From Pseudomonas sp. TH41 (GTDB taxonomy: Bacteria; Pseudomonadota; Gammaproteobacteria; Pseudomonadales; Pseudomonadaceae), in the NCBI RefSeq assembly GCF_016650695.1, contig NZ_JAEKFH010000006.1, positions 434,001 to 498,000 of the forward strand: a stretch of DNA of 64,000 nt, read 5' to 3'. Position numbers and translations under genes: made by a program. Positions 25,823-35,521 of this stretch are shown one piece after another. The notes under the pieces are model-generated. The model made no database searches. It saw only the letters and a list, made by a program, of their open reading frames with translations, and was not told the origin of the DNA. Position 1 is the stretch's first letter. Each line of letters starts with the position of its first letter.

Positions 25823-27838
25823 ATGAGCCATTTACCACCAGCTAGTCCGAAGCAACCTGCAGTCTTTGTGCAGGTGAGTGCGACACCCCGGCAATTTCAC
25901 TGGTGTAAAACATTGCCTACCCGATGGGCGAGCTATGGGTTGATCGCCGTACTGCTTGCAATCAGCGGCTTTGCAGTGTGGTCCTCAATAACCACCGGAC
26001 GCCTTGGGCAGGAGGCAATCGCCTGGAGCCGACTGTCCGACCATTACACCTCGGCAGGGACTGCAGTGGCAGCCGCCAAGTCTCTGGGGCATAAATATCG
26101 GCTGGATCCCAACCCCAAAGTACGACATGACTTCAACAATGTCGTAACGCAACTGACCACTGCGCTCGAGAATATTCACCGCTTGGGATCGCCTGAGGAC
26201 CGTACCCTCGTCGAGGGTGTTCGCACGGAACTGACGCCCTACCTGGAAAGCATCAATAAGTTGTTCGACGCAGTCGATCGCGGCGATGACACGCAGGTGC
26301 GCTGGATCGACAATGAAGAGGCTGGCCCGAGATTCGAAAAGATTGAAAAAACCGTCCTGCAAGCCTCGGATAATTACCGCTACGAGTCGATTGTGGCGCT
26401 GGAGAAACTGCGCACACGGGAATCCTTCAACGCCAGTACCACCCCAATCGTTTTTATCGCCGGACTGATCCTCGCGGGCCTGTTTGCCACGGTGCTGCAG
26501 CGCACTCGCGTCGAGCTCGACAGCCAACGCAAAGCCGCACTGCACGCTTCACTGCACGACAAACTCACCGGGCTGGCCAACCGGACGCTGTTGGCCGACC
26601 GTTTCGAGCAGGCAATGCACTCGGCGCGGCGCCACGGCTCAACCACGGGTCTGTTGCTGATCGACCTTGACCGATTCAAAGAGGTCAACGACACCCTTGG
26701 ACATTATTACGGGGATCGGCTGCTCGACCAGATTGGCCAGCGCCTGCTCAATGAGGCACGTAAAATCGACACTGTCGCCCGACTGGGAGGCGACGAGTTT
26801 GCCATCCTGCTTCCCTCCGTGGACGGTCTGGACGGCGCTTTACAGGCCGCACTGCGGCTACACACCGCGATCACTGCAACTTTTGAGATCGACGGCGTCG
26901 AGCTCGATGTCGAAGCCAGTTTCGGGGTGGTCGTTTCCGGCCTGCACGGTGACGATACTTCGACGCTAATGCAACGCGCCGACATCGCCATGTATGCAGC
27001 CAAGAAGCAGGGCATGGGCATACTCACCTACGACCCGGAATCGGATCGTCGATCTCCAGAACACCTGACCATTCTCGGAGACTTGCGTCGAGGTCTGGAT
27101 CGTGGCGAGTTGTTCCTGGACTACCAACCCAAAGTGAGCCTGAGCACAGGGAAAGTCACCGGTGTCGAGGCGCTGGTGCGCTGGCAGCACCCGGTACGCG
27201 GCCTTGTGCGTCCGGACGAATTCATTCCCTGCGCCGAGCTCACCGGGATTATCGGCTCGTTGACCTACTATGTGCTGAACCTCGCGCTGTCCCAGGTGCG
27301 GGTCTGGGCAGATGCCGGAATAAGCATCCCGGTGGCCGTCAACATTTCTGCGCGAAACCTGCTGGACGACAAGTTGGTCTTTCAGATTGTCGAGCTGCTT
27401 GAATGCCACCAACTGTCCCCGGACATGCTCGTGCTCGAAGTGACCGAGTCAGCCATGATGCTCGATCGTCATGCTGCTCGTACGATTCTGATGCGGCTCC
27501 ATACGATGGGCATCCGTATCGCCATCGATGATTTCGGTGCGGGCTATACCAGCCTGGCTCAGTTGAAGGATCTGCCCATCAGCGAACTCAAGATCGACAA
27601 ATCGTTTGTACTGGCCATGCAAAGTAATAAGGCCAACGAGCTGATCGTACGAAGTGTTGTCGACCTTGGACACAACCTTGGCATGTCGGTCATCGCCGAA
27701 GGCGTAGAAACAGTCGACGTACTCAATGCCTTGAGTAAATACCACTGCGACATCGCCCAGGGTTTTCACCTCTGCCGACCGATAAGCGCTGAAGCCTTCA
27801 TGCGATGGTATGAAGAGCGAAATTGCGAGAAGTGTTAA
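25823..27838 (+). CDS. Membrane GGDEF-EAL protein (cyclic-di-GMP turnover)
   Basis: 671 residues: TM1 at about 38-56, a periplasmic helical sensor of about 145 residues, TM2 at about 205-224, GGDEF domain at about 240-400 and EAL domain at about 410-665. The cyclase site is intact (LGGDEF near 320) with an inhibitory-site RxxD (RKID) five residues before it. The EAL domain also looks active: EALVRW near 449, NISARNL, ESAMM, DDFGAGYTSL, IDKSFV and AEGVET. Both activities may therefore be possible, with the sensor deciding. Monocistronic. No link to the metabolic genes is seen, apart from the chemoreceptor that follows. Confidence 0.93.
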   Translation: MSHLPPASPKQPAVFVQVSATPRQFHWCKTLPTRWASYGLIAVLLAISGFAVWSSITTGRLGQEAIAWSRLSDHYTSAGTAVAAAKSLGHKYRLDPNPKVRHDFNNVVTQLTTALENIHRLGSPEDRTLVEGVRTELTPYLESINKLFDAVDRGDDTQVRWIDNEEAGPRFEKIEKTVLQASDNYRYESIVALEKLRTRESFNASTTPIVFIAGLILAGLFATVLQRTRVELDSQRKAALHASLHDKLTGLANRTLLADRFEQAMHSARRHGSTTGLLLIDLDRFKEVNDTLGHYYGDRLLDQIGQRLLNEARKIDTVARLGGDEFAILLPSVDGLDGALQAALRLHTAITATFEIDGVELDVEASFGVVVSGLHGDDTSTLMQRADIAMYAAKKQGMGILTYDPESDRRSPEHLTILGDLRRGLDRGELFLDYQPKVSLSTGKVTGVEALVRWQHPVRGLVRPDEFIPCAELTGIIGSLTYYVLNLALSQVRVWADAGISIPVAVNISARNLLDDKLVFQIVELLECHQLSPDMLVLEVTESAMMLDRHAARTILMRLHTMGIRIAIDDFGAGYTSLAQLKDLPISELKIDKSFVLAMQSNKANELIVRSVVDLGHNLGMSVIAEGVETVDVLNALSKYHCDIAQGFHLCRPISAEAFMRWYEERNCEKC

Positions 27839-27983
27839 TCACCTTTTTGCCATTTCAGATACCCAATGATCCCTCACCCGATGACTGCTTCCGGGTCGAG
27901 CGGCGGTTCTCACGAAATGTCCGACAGGTCATTTTTCAACTCATTCTAAGTCTGGCGCGGATGCGCTCTTTCAGGTGCACAGT

Positions 27984-29609
27984 ATGTCCCTTCGTAATAT
28001 GAATATTGCCCCGCGGGCGTTCCTCGGCTTTGCCCTGATTGGCGGCTTGATGCTGATCCTGGGTGTGTTTGCCTTGAATCAAATGAGCAGGATTCGCGGC
28101 GCCGCCGAGAACATCACCTCGAACAGCGTGCCGAGTATCAACAGCCTCGCCGAGCTCAGCCAACTCACCCTGCGCCTGCGCGTGCTGTCCTACCGTCTGT
28201 TGGTGAACCGTGATCCGGATGCCCTGCAGCTGACCATGAAGCAGTACGACGCGCGCAACCAACAGATTTCTGCCATTCAGGCGATCTATGAAAAAATGCT
28301 CGCCGGCCCCGAGGAACATGCGGCCTACAATGAGTACGTGCGGTTGCTGGGGCAGTACCGCCAGATCGAATCCCAGTTGAAGACCCTGTCCAATAGCAAT
28401 CAGGTGGACGAGATAGGTGCCCTGCTCAATACCGATATGGTGACCAATGCCGATGCGATCAACGCCGTGCTCAAGCGTTTGCTGGACATCAACAATCAGC
28501 AGACCGTCGACACCAATCTGCAAGCCGCCGACCAGTACGCTTCGGCCTTTAACCTGGTGATCACCCTGTTGGTCATCGCCACTGGCCTGACCCTACTGTT
28601 CGCCTGGCTGCTGACCAATAGCATCACCAAACCGATTGCCAATGCCCTGAGCGCCGCCGAAGCCATCGCCGAAGGCAACCTGACGTGGCCGATCACGGTT
28701 GATGGCAAAGACGAAGCCGGCCGTCTGCTGCTGGCGATGTCCAAGATGCAGGACAAGCTGCGCGACACCCTGCAGCGGATTTCCGGTTCTGCCACACAGC
28801 TGGCGTCCGCTGCTGAAGAGCTCAACAGCGTCACCGACGTAAGCGCCCGTGGCCTGACCCAGCAAAACAACGAAATCGAACAGGCCGCCACCGCCGTCAA
28901 CGAAATGACCAGCGCTGTAGAGGAGGTCGCGCGTAACGCGGTCAGCACCTCCGAAGCCTCGAAGAACGCCACCACCTCCACTGGCGATGGTCGTGGTCTG
29001 GTACAGGAAACCGTCATCGCCATCGAGCGCTTGAGCGCCGATGTGCAAAGCACCTCCACCCTGATCGGCGACCTGGCTATCGAATCTCGCGACATCGGCA
29101 AGGTGTTGGACGTAATCCGTGGCCTGGCTGACCAGACCAATCTATTGGCGTTGAACGCCGCCATTGAAGCCGCCCGTGCCGGTGAAGCCGGTCGTGGTTT
29201 TGCGGTGGTGGCGGATGAGGTTCGTGCATTGGCGCATCGCACTCAGCAGTCGACCAGCGAGATCGAAGGCATGATCGGCAGTATCCAGACCGGCACCGAG
29301 CACGCAGTGGATTCGATGCGCAACAGCACCAAGCGCGCCGAGTCGACGTTGAGCATCGCCCGCGGCGCCGGCATGTCCCTGGACACTATCAACAGTGCCA
29401 TGGTCGAAATCAACGAACGTAATCTGGTGATTGCCAGCGCCGCCGAAGAGCAGGCGCTAGTGGCCCGGGAGGTGGACCGTAATCTGGTGAACATTCGCGA
29501 TTTGTCGGTGCAGTCGGCCACCGGGGCCAACCAGACGAGTGCGGCCAGCAACGAACTGTCGCGGTTGGCGCTTGATCTGAACACTATGGTTGGGCGATTT
29601 CGCCTGTGA
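27984..29609 (+). CDS. Methyl-accepting chemotaxis protein
   Basis: 541-residue chemoreceptor: TM1 at about 10-30, four-helix-bundle ligand domain (about 35-185), TM2 at about 190-210, HAMP (about 212-264) and a cytoplasmic signalling domain with the hairpin tip DQTNLLALNAAIEAARAGE and GRGFAVVADEVRALA. ATG 27984 is chosen over the GTG at 27975. No CheB/CheR-tethering pentapeptide is seen at the C-terminus (MVGRFRL). In this catabolic region its ligand may be one of the organic acids metabolised nearby (inference). Confidence 0.93.
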   Translation: MSLRNMNIAPRAFLGFALIGGLMLILGVFALNQMSRIRGAAENITSNSVPSINSLAELSQLTLRLRVLSYRLLVNRDPDALQLTMKQYDARNQQISAIQAIYEKMLAGPEEHAAYNEYVRLLGQYRQIESQLKTLSNSNQVDEIGALLNTDMVTNADAINAVLKRLLDINNQQTVDTNLQAADQYASAFNLVITLLVIATGLTLLFAWLLTNSITKPIANALSAAEAIAEGNLTWPITVDGKDEAGRLLLAMSKMQDKLRDTLQRISGSATQLASAAEELNSVTDVSARGLTQQNNEIEQAATAVNEMTSAVEEVARNAVSTSEASKNATTSTGDGRGLVQETVIAIERLSADVQSTSTLIGDLAIESRDIGKVLDVIRGLADQTNLLALNAAIEAARAGEAGRGFAVVADEVRALAHRTQQSTSEIEGMIGSIQTGTEHAVDSMRNSTKRAESTLSIARGAGMSLDTINSAMVEINERNLVIASAAEEQALVAREVDRNLVNIRDLSVQSATGANQTSAASNELSRLALDLNTMVGRFRL

Positions 29610-29634
29610 GCCGCTGATCGGTTTTCACGCAGTT

Positions 29635-29658
29635 TGGACTGCACCCCAAAGGTTGGAC
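29635..29658. mobile_element. Possible solitary IS3-family terminal repeat
   Basis: TGGACTGCACCCC followed by AAAGGTTGGAC resembles the terminal inverted repeats of IS3-family (IS150-like) elements, whose ends read approximately TGxACTGCCCCCCAAAAGTTGGAC. No transposase or second end is found nearby, so it would be a scar at most. Confidence 0.3.
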
Positions 29659-29685
29659 AAAGCCGATGGGGTGTTCAGACTGTCG

Positions 29686-30693
29686 TTAAGAGCGGGCTGA
29701 CGCCTCACTTGGAGAGGTGAGGTGAGGTGACTCTGGCCTCTTTGCATAGCGCTGTGCCAAGACGGCACAGACCATGAGTTGTATTTGATGAAACAGCATC
29801 AGCGGAAGAATAAGCACGCCGATGCTGCTGCCGGCGAATAGAACCTGTGCCATGGGAACTCCGGTGGCCAGGCTTTTCTTCGAGCCGCAAAAGAGGATGG
29901 TGATACGGTCTTCCAGGTTGAAGCCCAGCCATTTGCCCAGCAGATGGGCGATCACCAGCGCCAGAGCCAGTAGCAGGCTGCAGCCGAACATTACGCCCAG
30001 CAGTTTCAGGGGCGGGACCTGCTGCCAGAGTCCACCGATCACGGCTGAGCTGAACGCGGTATAAACTACAAGAAGGATGCTTCCCTGGTCGACGTTCTTC
30101 AGCCAACCCTTGTTACGGTTCACCCAGTCACCGATCCAGCGACGGGCAATCTGACCAGCGATGAAGGGCAGAAGCAGTTGGATGCTGATCTTGCGTATGG
30201 CCTCGATCGTTGAACTCCCGTCGCTGTGTACGCCCATCAGCAGGGCGACCAGTACTGGGGTGATAAAAATGCCCACAAGACTGGAGGCGGCGGCACTGCA
30301 TATCGCCGCAGGGATGTTGCCCCGGGCCAGGGATGCGAAGGCGATGGCCGACTGCACGGTGGCGGGCAGGACGCAGACGTATAGGAAGCCAGCATAGAGT
30401 TCAGGTCCGACCATCGGCATCAGAACCGGTTTCAGGGCAAGTCCGAGCAGCGGGAACAGGCCAAAGGTGCAGATGAATATAAGCAGGTGCAGGCGCCAAT
30501 GGCCGGCGCCTGCAATTACAGCGCTGCGAGATAGTTTGGCGCCATGCAGGAAAAACAGCAGGGAAATGGCAATGTTGGTGATCCAACCGAAGGCGTCAGC
30601 CACCTGCCCCTGTGCGGGTAACAAGGTGGCGGTAGCGACGACGGCGATCAGCGTCAGGGTGAAGTTGTCCGGGAGCAAGCGTGAGCGGGCCAT
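29686..30693 (-). CDS. Bile acid:sodium symporter-like transporter (SBF-like, YfeH type)
   Basis: 335-residue integral membrane protein with about ten helices of the SBF-like family. Segments such as FLHGAKLSR, LPATVQSAIAFASLARGNIPAAICSAAASS and FCGSKKSLATGVPMAQVLF are characteristic (the last holds the crossover motif). Start ATG 30693; an in-frame TTG at 30705 is less likely. Divergent from an AraC regulator 83 bp away. Substrates of YfeH-type carriers are mostly unknown. Confidence 0.88.
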   Translation of the reverse strand: MARSRLLPDNFTLTLIAVVATATLLPAQGQVADAFGWITNIAISLLFFLHGAKLSRSAVIAGAGHWRLHLLIFICTFGLFPLLGLALKPVLMPMVGPELYAGFLYVCVLPATVQSAIAFASLARGNIPAAICSAAASSLVGIFITPVLVALLMGVHSDGSSTIEAIRKISIQLLLPFIAGQIARRWIGDWVNRNKGWLKNVDQGSILLVVYTAFSSAVIGGLWQQVPPLKLLGVMFGCSLLLALALVIAHLLGKWLGFNLEDRITILFCGSKKSLATGVPMAQVLFAGSSIGVLILPLMLFHQIQLMVCAVLAQRYAKRPESPHLTSPSEASARS

Positions 30694-30776
30694 GGGGTTA
30701 TCCAATAGTTGTCATTGAGGCTCCGGCTACCCTAACCCTGGCTATGGGATGCCGACTAACGCAATAGGGGCAAAAA

Positions 30777-31568
30777 ATGCTTACAAACGGTCAAAATCAA
30801 TGGCGCGAGCGCCAGATTCCACAACTGCAACAATTGCCCCGCCCCTTGTTTGCCCGCAATGAGTCGCTGGTTGGCGCGGTGGGTACACCGCGCCACGCCC
30901 ATGCCTGGGTGCAGCTTTCATATGCCATCCGAGGCGTGTTGCATGTGCACACCGCTGAAGGCAATTTCGTGGCGCCCCCGCAGCGCGCGATCTGGATATC
31001 GGCAGGGACGGAGCACGAAGTGTTCAGTTCTCCTCATACCGAGATGCGCAGCCTTTACCTGAATGACGTCACCTCGAGTTGTGGACTGTGCGGTTGCCGG
31101 GTCATCGAGATTGATACGCTCACGCGGGAGCTGATTCGGCGTTTCTGTGAGCTGCCAGTGGAATATGACGAGAAAGGTGCGGACGGTCGCTTGGCTCAAG
31201 TGCTGTTTGACCAGTTGCTGGTGGCCCGTGAGGTCAGCCTGTCGTTGCCCCTTCCCAGTGACCCGCGACTTCTCCGATTGTGCCGGAGCTTGCAGGAAGC
31301 ACCCGATGATTCCCGTACGCTTCTGGAATGGAGTCAGGACCTGGGCGCCTCGGAGAAGACGCTGAGGCGGCTGTTTCTGCGCGAAACTGGCCTGACCTTC
31401 CGCTCTTGGCGTCAACGCCTGCGTTTGCTCGGGTCACTGGAAGCCTTGGAACAGGGACAGCGCGTGACCCAGGTCGCCCTTGGCTGCGGCTACGACTCCA
31501 CTTCTGCCTTCATAGCTGCATTCCGGCAACACTTCGGCGTGACGCCGGGGGATTTTTTCCAGCGGTAG
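30777..31568 (+). CDS. AraC-family regulator with cupin N-domain
   Basis: 263 residues: N-terminal cupin-like sensing domain (about 25-150; HAHAWVQLSYAIRGVLHVHT) and C-terminal double HTH (about 165-262; LGASEKTLRRLFLRETG and VTQVALGCGYDSTSAFIAAFRQHFGVTPG). Back-to-back with the SBF-like transporter gene, which it probably controls. Confidence 0.9.
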   Translation: MLTNGQNQWRERQIPQLQQLPRPLFARNESLVGAVGTPRHAHAWVQLSYAIRGVLHVHTAEGNFVAPPQRAIWISAGTEHEVFSSPHTEMRSLYLNDVTSSCGLCGCRVIEIDTLTRELIRRFCELPVEYDEKGADGRLAQVLFDQLLVAREVSLSLPLPSDPRLLRLCRSLQEAPDDSRTLLEWSQDLGASEKTLRRLFLRETGLTFRSWRQRLRLLGSLEALEQGQRVTQVALGCGYDSTSAFIAAFRQHFGVTPGDFFQR

Positions 31569-31656
31569 CCTGAAGCACTCGCGCGTTCACGGTTGCTCGT
31601 TACCCAATGCGTCTCGCATGCGCCCATGCGGGAAGTACCCACATAACCGTTCATAT

Positions 31657-31679
31657 AACGTTGAGCATGGCTCAACGTT
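31657..31679. terminator. 10-bp inverted repeat after the AraC gene
   Basis: AACGTTGAGC and GCTCAACGTT with a 3-nt centre, no T-run. Could be a weak terminator or an operator for the aldo/keto reductase gene downstream. Confidence 0.5.
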
Positions 31680-31765
31680 TCGTGAAGTAAAGCTAAACGA
31701 AAACTCATGTAACGCCCGTGTACCATTTAGAAAATTCAATGTTTGTTGTTTTTCTGAGGGTGTCT

Positions 31766-32593
31766 ATGAGTCACGAACAACCAATGATCAAACTCTCCGA
31801 TGGAAACCGGATTCCTCAGCTCGGGTTGGGCGTCTGGCTGGCCAGCCCGGAGGAGGCTCGCGCTGCGGTGAGTCATGCGCTGCAGTCCGGATACCGCCAT
31901 GTTGACACGGCTGCGGTCTACGACAACGAGGAAGGCGTGGGCGCAGGTATCCGCGATTCTGGGGTAGACCGCGCCGAGGTGTTCGTCACCACCAAGGTCT
32001 GGAACGCCAACCAGGGTTTTGATGCGGCGACCAAGGCATTCGACGAAAGCCTGAAGCGCTTGAGGCTGGATTATGTGGATCTGTTGCTCATCCACTGGCC
32101 GGCGCCTTCACGGGACTTGTTCGTGGACACCTGGAAAGCACTTATCCGAGCCAAGGAGCAGGGCAAGGTGCGCTCCATTGGTGTTTCGAACTTCAACCTC
32201 GACCACCTGCAACGCCTTATCGATGAAACAGGCGTCGTGCCCGTCCTCAACCAGATCGAACTGCATCCTTTCTTCCAGCAGGGTGATCTGCGCCATTCTC
32301 ACAACCAGCTCAACATCCGCACGCAGTCCTGGAGTCCGCTGGGTCAAGGCCAAGTGCTCAATAATCCGGTGATTTGCGAGATTGCTGCCAAGCACGGTCG
32401 CACCGCCGCGCAGGTGATCATTCGCTGGCATTTGGAACTTGGTCTGATCGCGATTCCAAAGTCGGTCACCCCGGCGCGGATTCGCGAGAACTACAAGGTC
32501 TTCGACTTCAACCTGGATGCGGAGGATATGGCGGCGATTGCCAAGCTGGACAGTGGACTGCGCGTTGGGCCGGATCCTCTCGAGCGCGCCTGA
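31766..32593 (+). CDS. Aldo/keto reductase, 2,5-diketo-D-gluconate reductase type
   Basis: 275-residue AKR5-like reductase. Catalytic Asp and Tyr lie in VDTAAVYDNEEGVG, Lys in VTTKVWN and His in LLLIHWPAP; the IPKSVTPARIREN NADPH segment is conserved. ATG 31766 (MSHEQPMIKL) is preferred as TGAGGG precedes it; the frame is open to 31718. Monocistronic, with a long control region of the next gene behind it. Confidence 0.9.
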   Translation: MSHEQPMIKLSDGNRIPQLGLGVWLASPEEARAAVSHALQSGYRHVDTAAVYDNEEGVGAGIRDSGVDRAEVFVTTKVWNANQGFDAATKAFDESLKRLRLDYVDLLLIHWPAPSRDLFVDTWKALIRAKEQGKVRSIGVSNFNLDHLQRLIDETGVVPVLNQIELHPFFQQGDLRHSHNQLNIRTQSWSPLGQGQVLNNPVICEIAAKHGRTAAQVIIRWHLELGLIAIPKSVTPARIRENYKVFDFNLDAEDMAAIAKLDSGLRVGPDPLERA

Positions 32594-32834
32594 TCATCTC
32601 ACTGCATCACTGTGCTGGCATGGCGTGTTCATGTCAGCACTGGGCAGCAGCTGCTGTCGTAACGATAAGAAAACATCCTTCGAAGTGCGCACCATTTCGG
32701 AAACTAAAAATGTGCAGTGCGCCCGAAACTGGTGCATTTCGCAGACCTCGGAAGACACCTCGCTGCACCCGCCTCTTGCATCACCTCGCTATACCTGACG
32801 CTACATAGGGCAAACACTACATTTTTGGCCCGAG
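32594..32834. promoter_or_regulatory. Control region of the exported amidase: GTGC-type enhancer repeats
   Basis: The 328 bp between the aldo/keto reductase and the amidase hold no gene. At 32682-32745 there are repeated GTGC-based elements: AGTGCGCACCATTTCGG (32684-32700), AGTGCGCCCGAAACT (32716-32730) and GGTGCATTTCGC (32731-32742). They lie roughly 95-155 bp before a sigma-54 promoter, the usual place for an enhancer-binding activator. Confidence 0.5.
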
Positions 32835-32851
32835 CTGGCACGTTGTATGCA
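32835..32851 (+). promoter_or_regulatory. Sigma-54 (RpoN) promoter of the amidase gene
   Basis: CTGGCACGTTGTATGCA matches the -24/-12 consensus: the invariant GG (32837-32838) and GC (32849-32850) are exactly 10 nt apart. Expected transcription start about 32862, giving a leader of about 60 nt before ATG 32922. Confidence 0.75.
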
Positions 32852-32921
32852 AAATTCAAAATGCAAAAATGAGCATCTTTAAAAACAATGTAGATCACAA
32901 ACTGATAGGGTCATTCAAAAA

Positions 32922-34490
32922 ATGCGGGATTACACAAACAAGGCTTTGCCGGTATTGCTGGCTGGACTACTTCCATTGTCGGCCAATGCTGCAGGCGCGC
33001 AGTTCAATGTCATGGATGCCTCGATTGGGGACATCCACAAGGCGATGCAGGCAGGTAGTCTCACCTGCCGCGGATTGGTGCAGCAGTACCTTGATCGCAT
33101 CAAGGCCTATGACAAACAAGGCCCTGCGCTGAATGCGATTCTTTATCTGAACCCCAAGGCGCTGGAACAAGCTGATGCCCTGGATCAGCAATTCAAGCAG
33201 ACCGGCGAAATGGCACCGCTGCATTGCATTCCGACGGTACTGAAAGACAATTACAACACCGCTGATATGCCGACCACTGGCGGTTCGGCTTCTCTGGCCG
33301 GCGCCCAACCCACGCAAGATGCCTTCGCGCTGAGCCGCTTGCGCAAAAACGGCGCCTTGGTTCTCGCTAAAACCAATATGCAAGAGTTCGCTCTTGGCGG
33401 AGTATCGATCAGCTCGCTCGGCGGCCAGGTGAAGAATCCTTATGACCTGCTGTTGACGCCAGGCGGCTCTTCCGGCGGCACTGGCGTTGCGCTGGCTGCC
33501 AACTTCGCTACGGTTGGAACCGGATCGGATACCGTCAATTCGATTCGCTCGCCCGCTTCCGCCAATAGCCTGGTCGGAATCCGGCCGACTCATGGCCTGA
33601 TCAGCCGGGCTGGGATCCTGCCGGTCTCATTCACCATGGACGACGCAGGCCCGTTGACCCGCTCCGTGGCCGACGCCGCCGTGATGCTGGACTCGATGGC
33701 GGGTTACGATCCGGCCGATCCGTTGACAGCGCTCGGTGTCGGCAAGACCCCGAAAACCTACACGGCATCGCTCAACAAGACTGCGCTGAAAGGCGTGCGG
33801 ATCGGTGTGCTGCAAACCATGTTCGGCACCAAGCCGGAGAATCAGGAAGTCAACCGCGTCATGACCAACGCCATCGAGGTCCTGAAGAAGCAGGGCGCGG
33901 TCATCGTTCCGGTGGGTGCTCCGGAGATGGACAGCGACAAACTGAACGCCGAGCTGGACGTGCAGAAGTATGAATATAAAGGCGTCATCAATACTTACCT
34001 GAAGGCGCTCGGCACGGCCACACCTGCGCATTCGCTGGACGACATCATTGCTTCCGGCAAGCCGCATCAATCCCTGAATAAGTTCCTGCTGTCGGCTCAG
34101 AGTTATGAAAACGGGCTGGCGGATCCGGATTACAAGGACCGAATGGTCAAGATTGACGCTCTGAAGGTCAGCCTTGCCAACCTGATGGCAGAAAATCATC
34201 TCGATGCGATGGTCTACCCGCACCAGAAACGATTGCCGGTGCCGATTGGCGAATTTAACCAGACTGATCGCAACGGCATCCTGACCGCGCTCACCGGGTT
34301 TCCGTCAATCGCGGTTCCTGCCGGATTTTCTACGCCTACGGCCGATGCGCCGATGGGCGTCCCAGTCGGCATGGAGCTGATTGGGCGTCCTTGGAGCGAG
34401 CCTAAACTCATCGGCTATGCCTACAGTTTCGAGCAGGCGGCCAAGGCCCGCAAGCTTCCGGCATCGACGCCGCCACTGGCAATGCGTTGA
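32922..34490 (+). CDS. Exported amidase (amidase-signature family)
   Basis: 522 residues with an N-terminal signal peptide (positive MRDYTNK, hydrophobic LPVLLAGLLPLSA, cleavage after about residue 23, ANA or AGA). The Ser-Ser-Lys triad of the amidase-signature family is seen: Lys in TVLKDNYNT, the Gly/Ser-rich TPGGSSGGTG and nucleophile Ser in DTVNSIRSPAS. It hydrolyses a C-N amide bond, here outside the cytoplasm. AGGG precedes ATG 32922. The sigma-54 promoter implies control by nitrogen or by a dedicated activator. The product could feed the ABC importer coded at 37957-42773. Confidence 0.9.
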   Translation: MRDYTNKALPVLLAGLLPLSANAAGAQFNVMDASIGDIHKAMQAGSLTCRGLVQQYLDRIKAYDKQGPALNAILYLNPKALEQADALDQQFKQTGEMAPLHCIPTVLKDNYNTADMPTTGGSASLAGAQPTQDAFALSRLRKNGALVLAKTNMQEFALGGVSISSLGGQVKNPYDLLLTPGGSSGGTGVALAANFATVGTGSDTVNSIRSPASANSLVGIRPTHGLISRAGILPVSFTMDDAGPLTRSVADAAVMLDSMAGYDPADPLTALGVGKTPKTYTASLNKTALKGVRIGVLQTMFGTKPENQEVNRVMTNAIEVLKKQGAVIVPVGAPEMDSDKLNAELDVQKYEYKGVINTYLKALGTATPAHSLDDIIASGKPHQSLNKFLLSAQSYENGLADPDYKDRMVKIDALKVSLANLMAENHLDAMVYPHQKRLPVPIGEFNQTDRNGILTALTGFPSIAVPAGFSTPTADAPMGVPVGMELIGRPWSEPKLIGYAYSFEQAAKARKLPASTPPLAMR

Positions 34491-34527
34491 GTAACGCAAG
34501 GCTTTTGCCAGGCTGATCCACCTGTAT

Positions 34528-34561
34528 GCACCGGCTCGGCAGAGTGTTGCCGAGCCGGTGC
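34528..34561. terminator. Long hairpin after the amidase gene
   Basis: Perfect 14-bp arms (GCACCGGCTCGGCA/TGCCGAGCCGGTGC) and a 6-nt loop, 38 bp after the amidase stop. No T-run follows, but position and strength support transcript-end function. Confidence 0.7.
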
Positions 34562-34652
34562 GTGGCCAATTGAAATAGTTGATAGGCGAAAAGGTCTTTT
34601 CTTCATCTGCTATCTGCACAAAAGCAAACGCTCCGAACAAGTCGCAATGCTG

Positions 34653-34755
34653 TTGTAGGAGCGAGCTTGCTCGCGATGGATTCCATAGCACCGCGTGTTA
34701 TCCAGCAAACACTCGTAATCGTTGGCGACCATCGCGAGCAAGCTCGCTCCTACAA
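34653..34755. repeat. REP doublet with perfect 27-bp arms
   Basis: TTGTAGGAGCGAGCTTGCTC begins the left arm; its exact complement ends the right arm at 34755. This fills most of the 324-bp gap between the convergent amidase and GntR genes; together with the hairpin at 34528 it accounts for the non-coding stretch. Confidence 0.95.
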
Positions 34756-34814
34756 CCGTCTTCAGCGTGTTTTCATGTCGTCTGGATTGAGCGTTTTTTG
34801 TATGGAATGCATCG

Positions 34815-35513
34815 TCAATTTCGCGCGCTATGCACCATGTGCAGAGTGATTTTGCGGACCTCGGCCTTGCTGACCTCGATGTGCGCCTTGAGCAGGCGCT
34901 GCGCCTCTTCCGAGCGGCGGTGCAGTGTCGCGTAAAGGATCTGCGTATGCTCCGCGTAGGTGGTATCGATGCGCGATGGCTGGGTGAAATCCAGACGGCG
35001 GATCACTCGGATCTTGTCGCCGATCTCTTCGTGAATCCGGGTCATCTGTGCATTGCCTGCCAAGGTCAGCAGTTTCTGGTGGAAGTGCTCGTCCATCTGG
35101 ATCAGTTGGTGGGCGTCATAGCAACGCTGGTCAGGTTCAATGCTCCAGATGGCCAACAGCTCCTGGAGCGCCTCCTGCTGGCCGGGAGCGATGCTTTCAC
35201 ACAGGCGCTTGACCGCCGTCTGCTCCAGTACGATGCGCACGTCATAGAGATCTTCGAAATAGGTGAAGTCGAACGGACGGACCTGCCAGCCAGCCCGAAA
35301 GTGCACCTCCAGATAATTCTCCTGCTCCAGACGAAACAACGCCTGCCGCACAGGTGTGCGGCTGGCGTTCATGCGTGTGGCTATTTCCCCTTCGCTGAAA
35401 CGGTCCCCGGGCAACAGGCGAAACTCGAAGATGTCCTGCTTGAGCTGGGCATAGATCCGTTCGGCGAGACCTTCCCGGCGTTCTTTGCCGGTGGCTTGGG
35501 AAGCAAGTTGCAT
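34815..35513 (-). CDS. GntR-family (FCD) regulator of the ABC importer/amidase operon
   Basis: 232 residues: winged HTH at about 12-75 (FSEGEIATRMNASRTPVRQALFRLEQENYLEV) and FCD domain at about 90-215 with histidine ligands (DEHFHQKLL, EHTQIL). ATG 35513 (MQLASQATGK) has AGGA in front and lies 8 bp after the amidase stop, so it is the last gene of an eight-gene operon that starts at 42773. The near-perfect palindrome around TGTATACA in front of that operon (42821-42850) is the expected binding site, giving feedback on its own synthesis. Confidence 0.9.
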   Translation of the reverse strand: MQLASQATGKERREGLAERIYAQLKQDIFEFRLLPGDRFSEGEIATRMNASRTPVRQALFRLEQENYLEVHFRAGWQVRPFDFTYFEDLYDVRIVLEQTAVKRLCESIAPGQQEALQELLAIWSIEPDQRCYDAHQLIQMDEHFHQKLLTLAGNAQMTRIHEEIGDKIRVIRRLDFTQPSRIDTTYAEHTQILYATLHRRSEEAQRLLKAHIEVSKAEVRKITLHMVHSARN

Positions 35514-35521
35514 GTTCAATC

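Noticed and set aside
32848..32870. Fifth copy of the glyoxylate-regulon palindrome before the amidase gene
   Set aside because: Only the right half (AATTCAAAATGC) matches; the left half is ATGCAAAA and the sequence is explained by the sigma-54 promoter.
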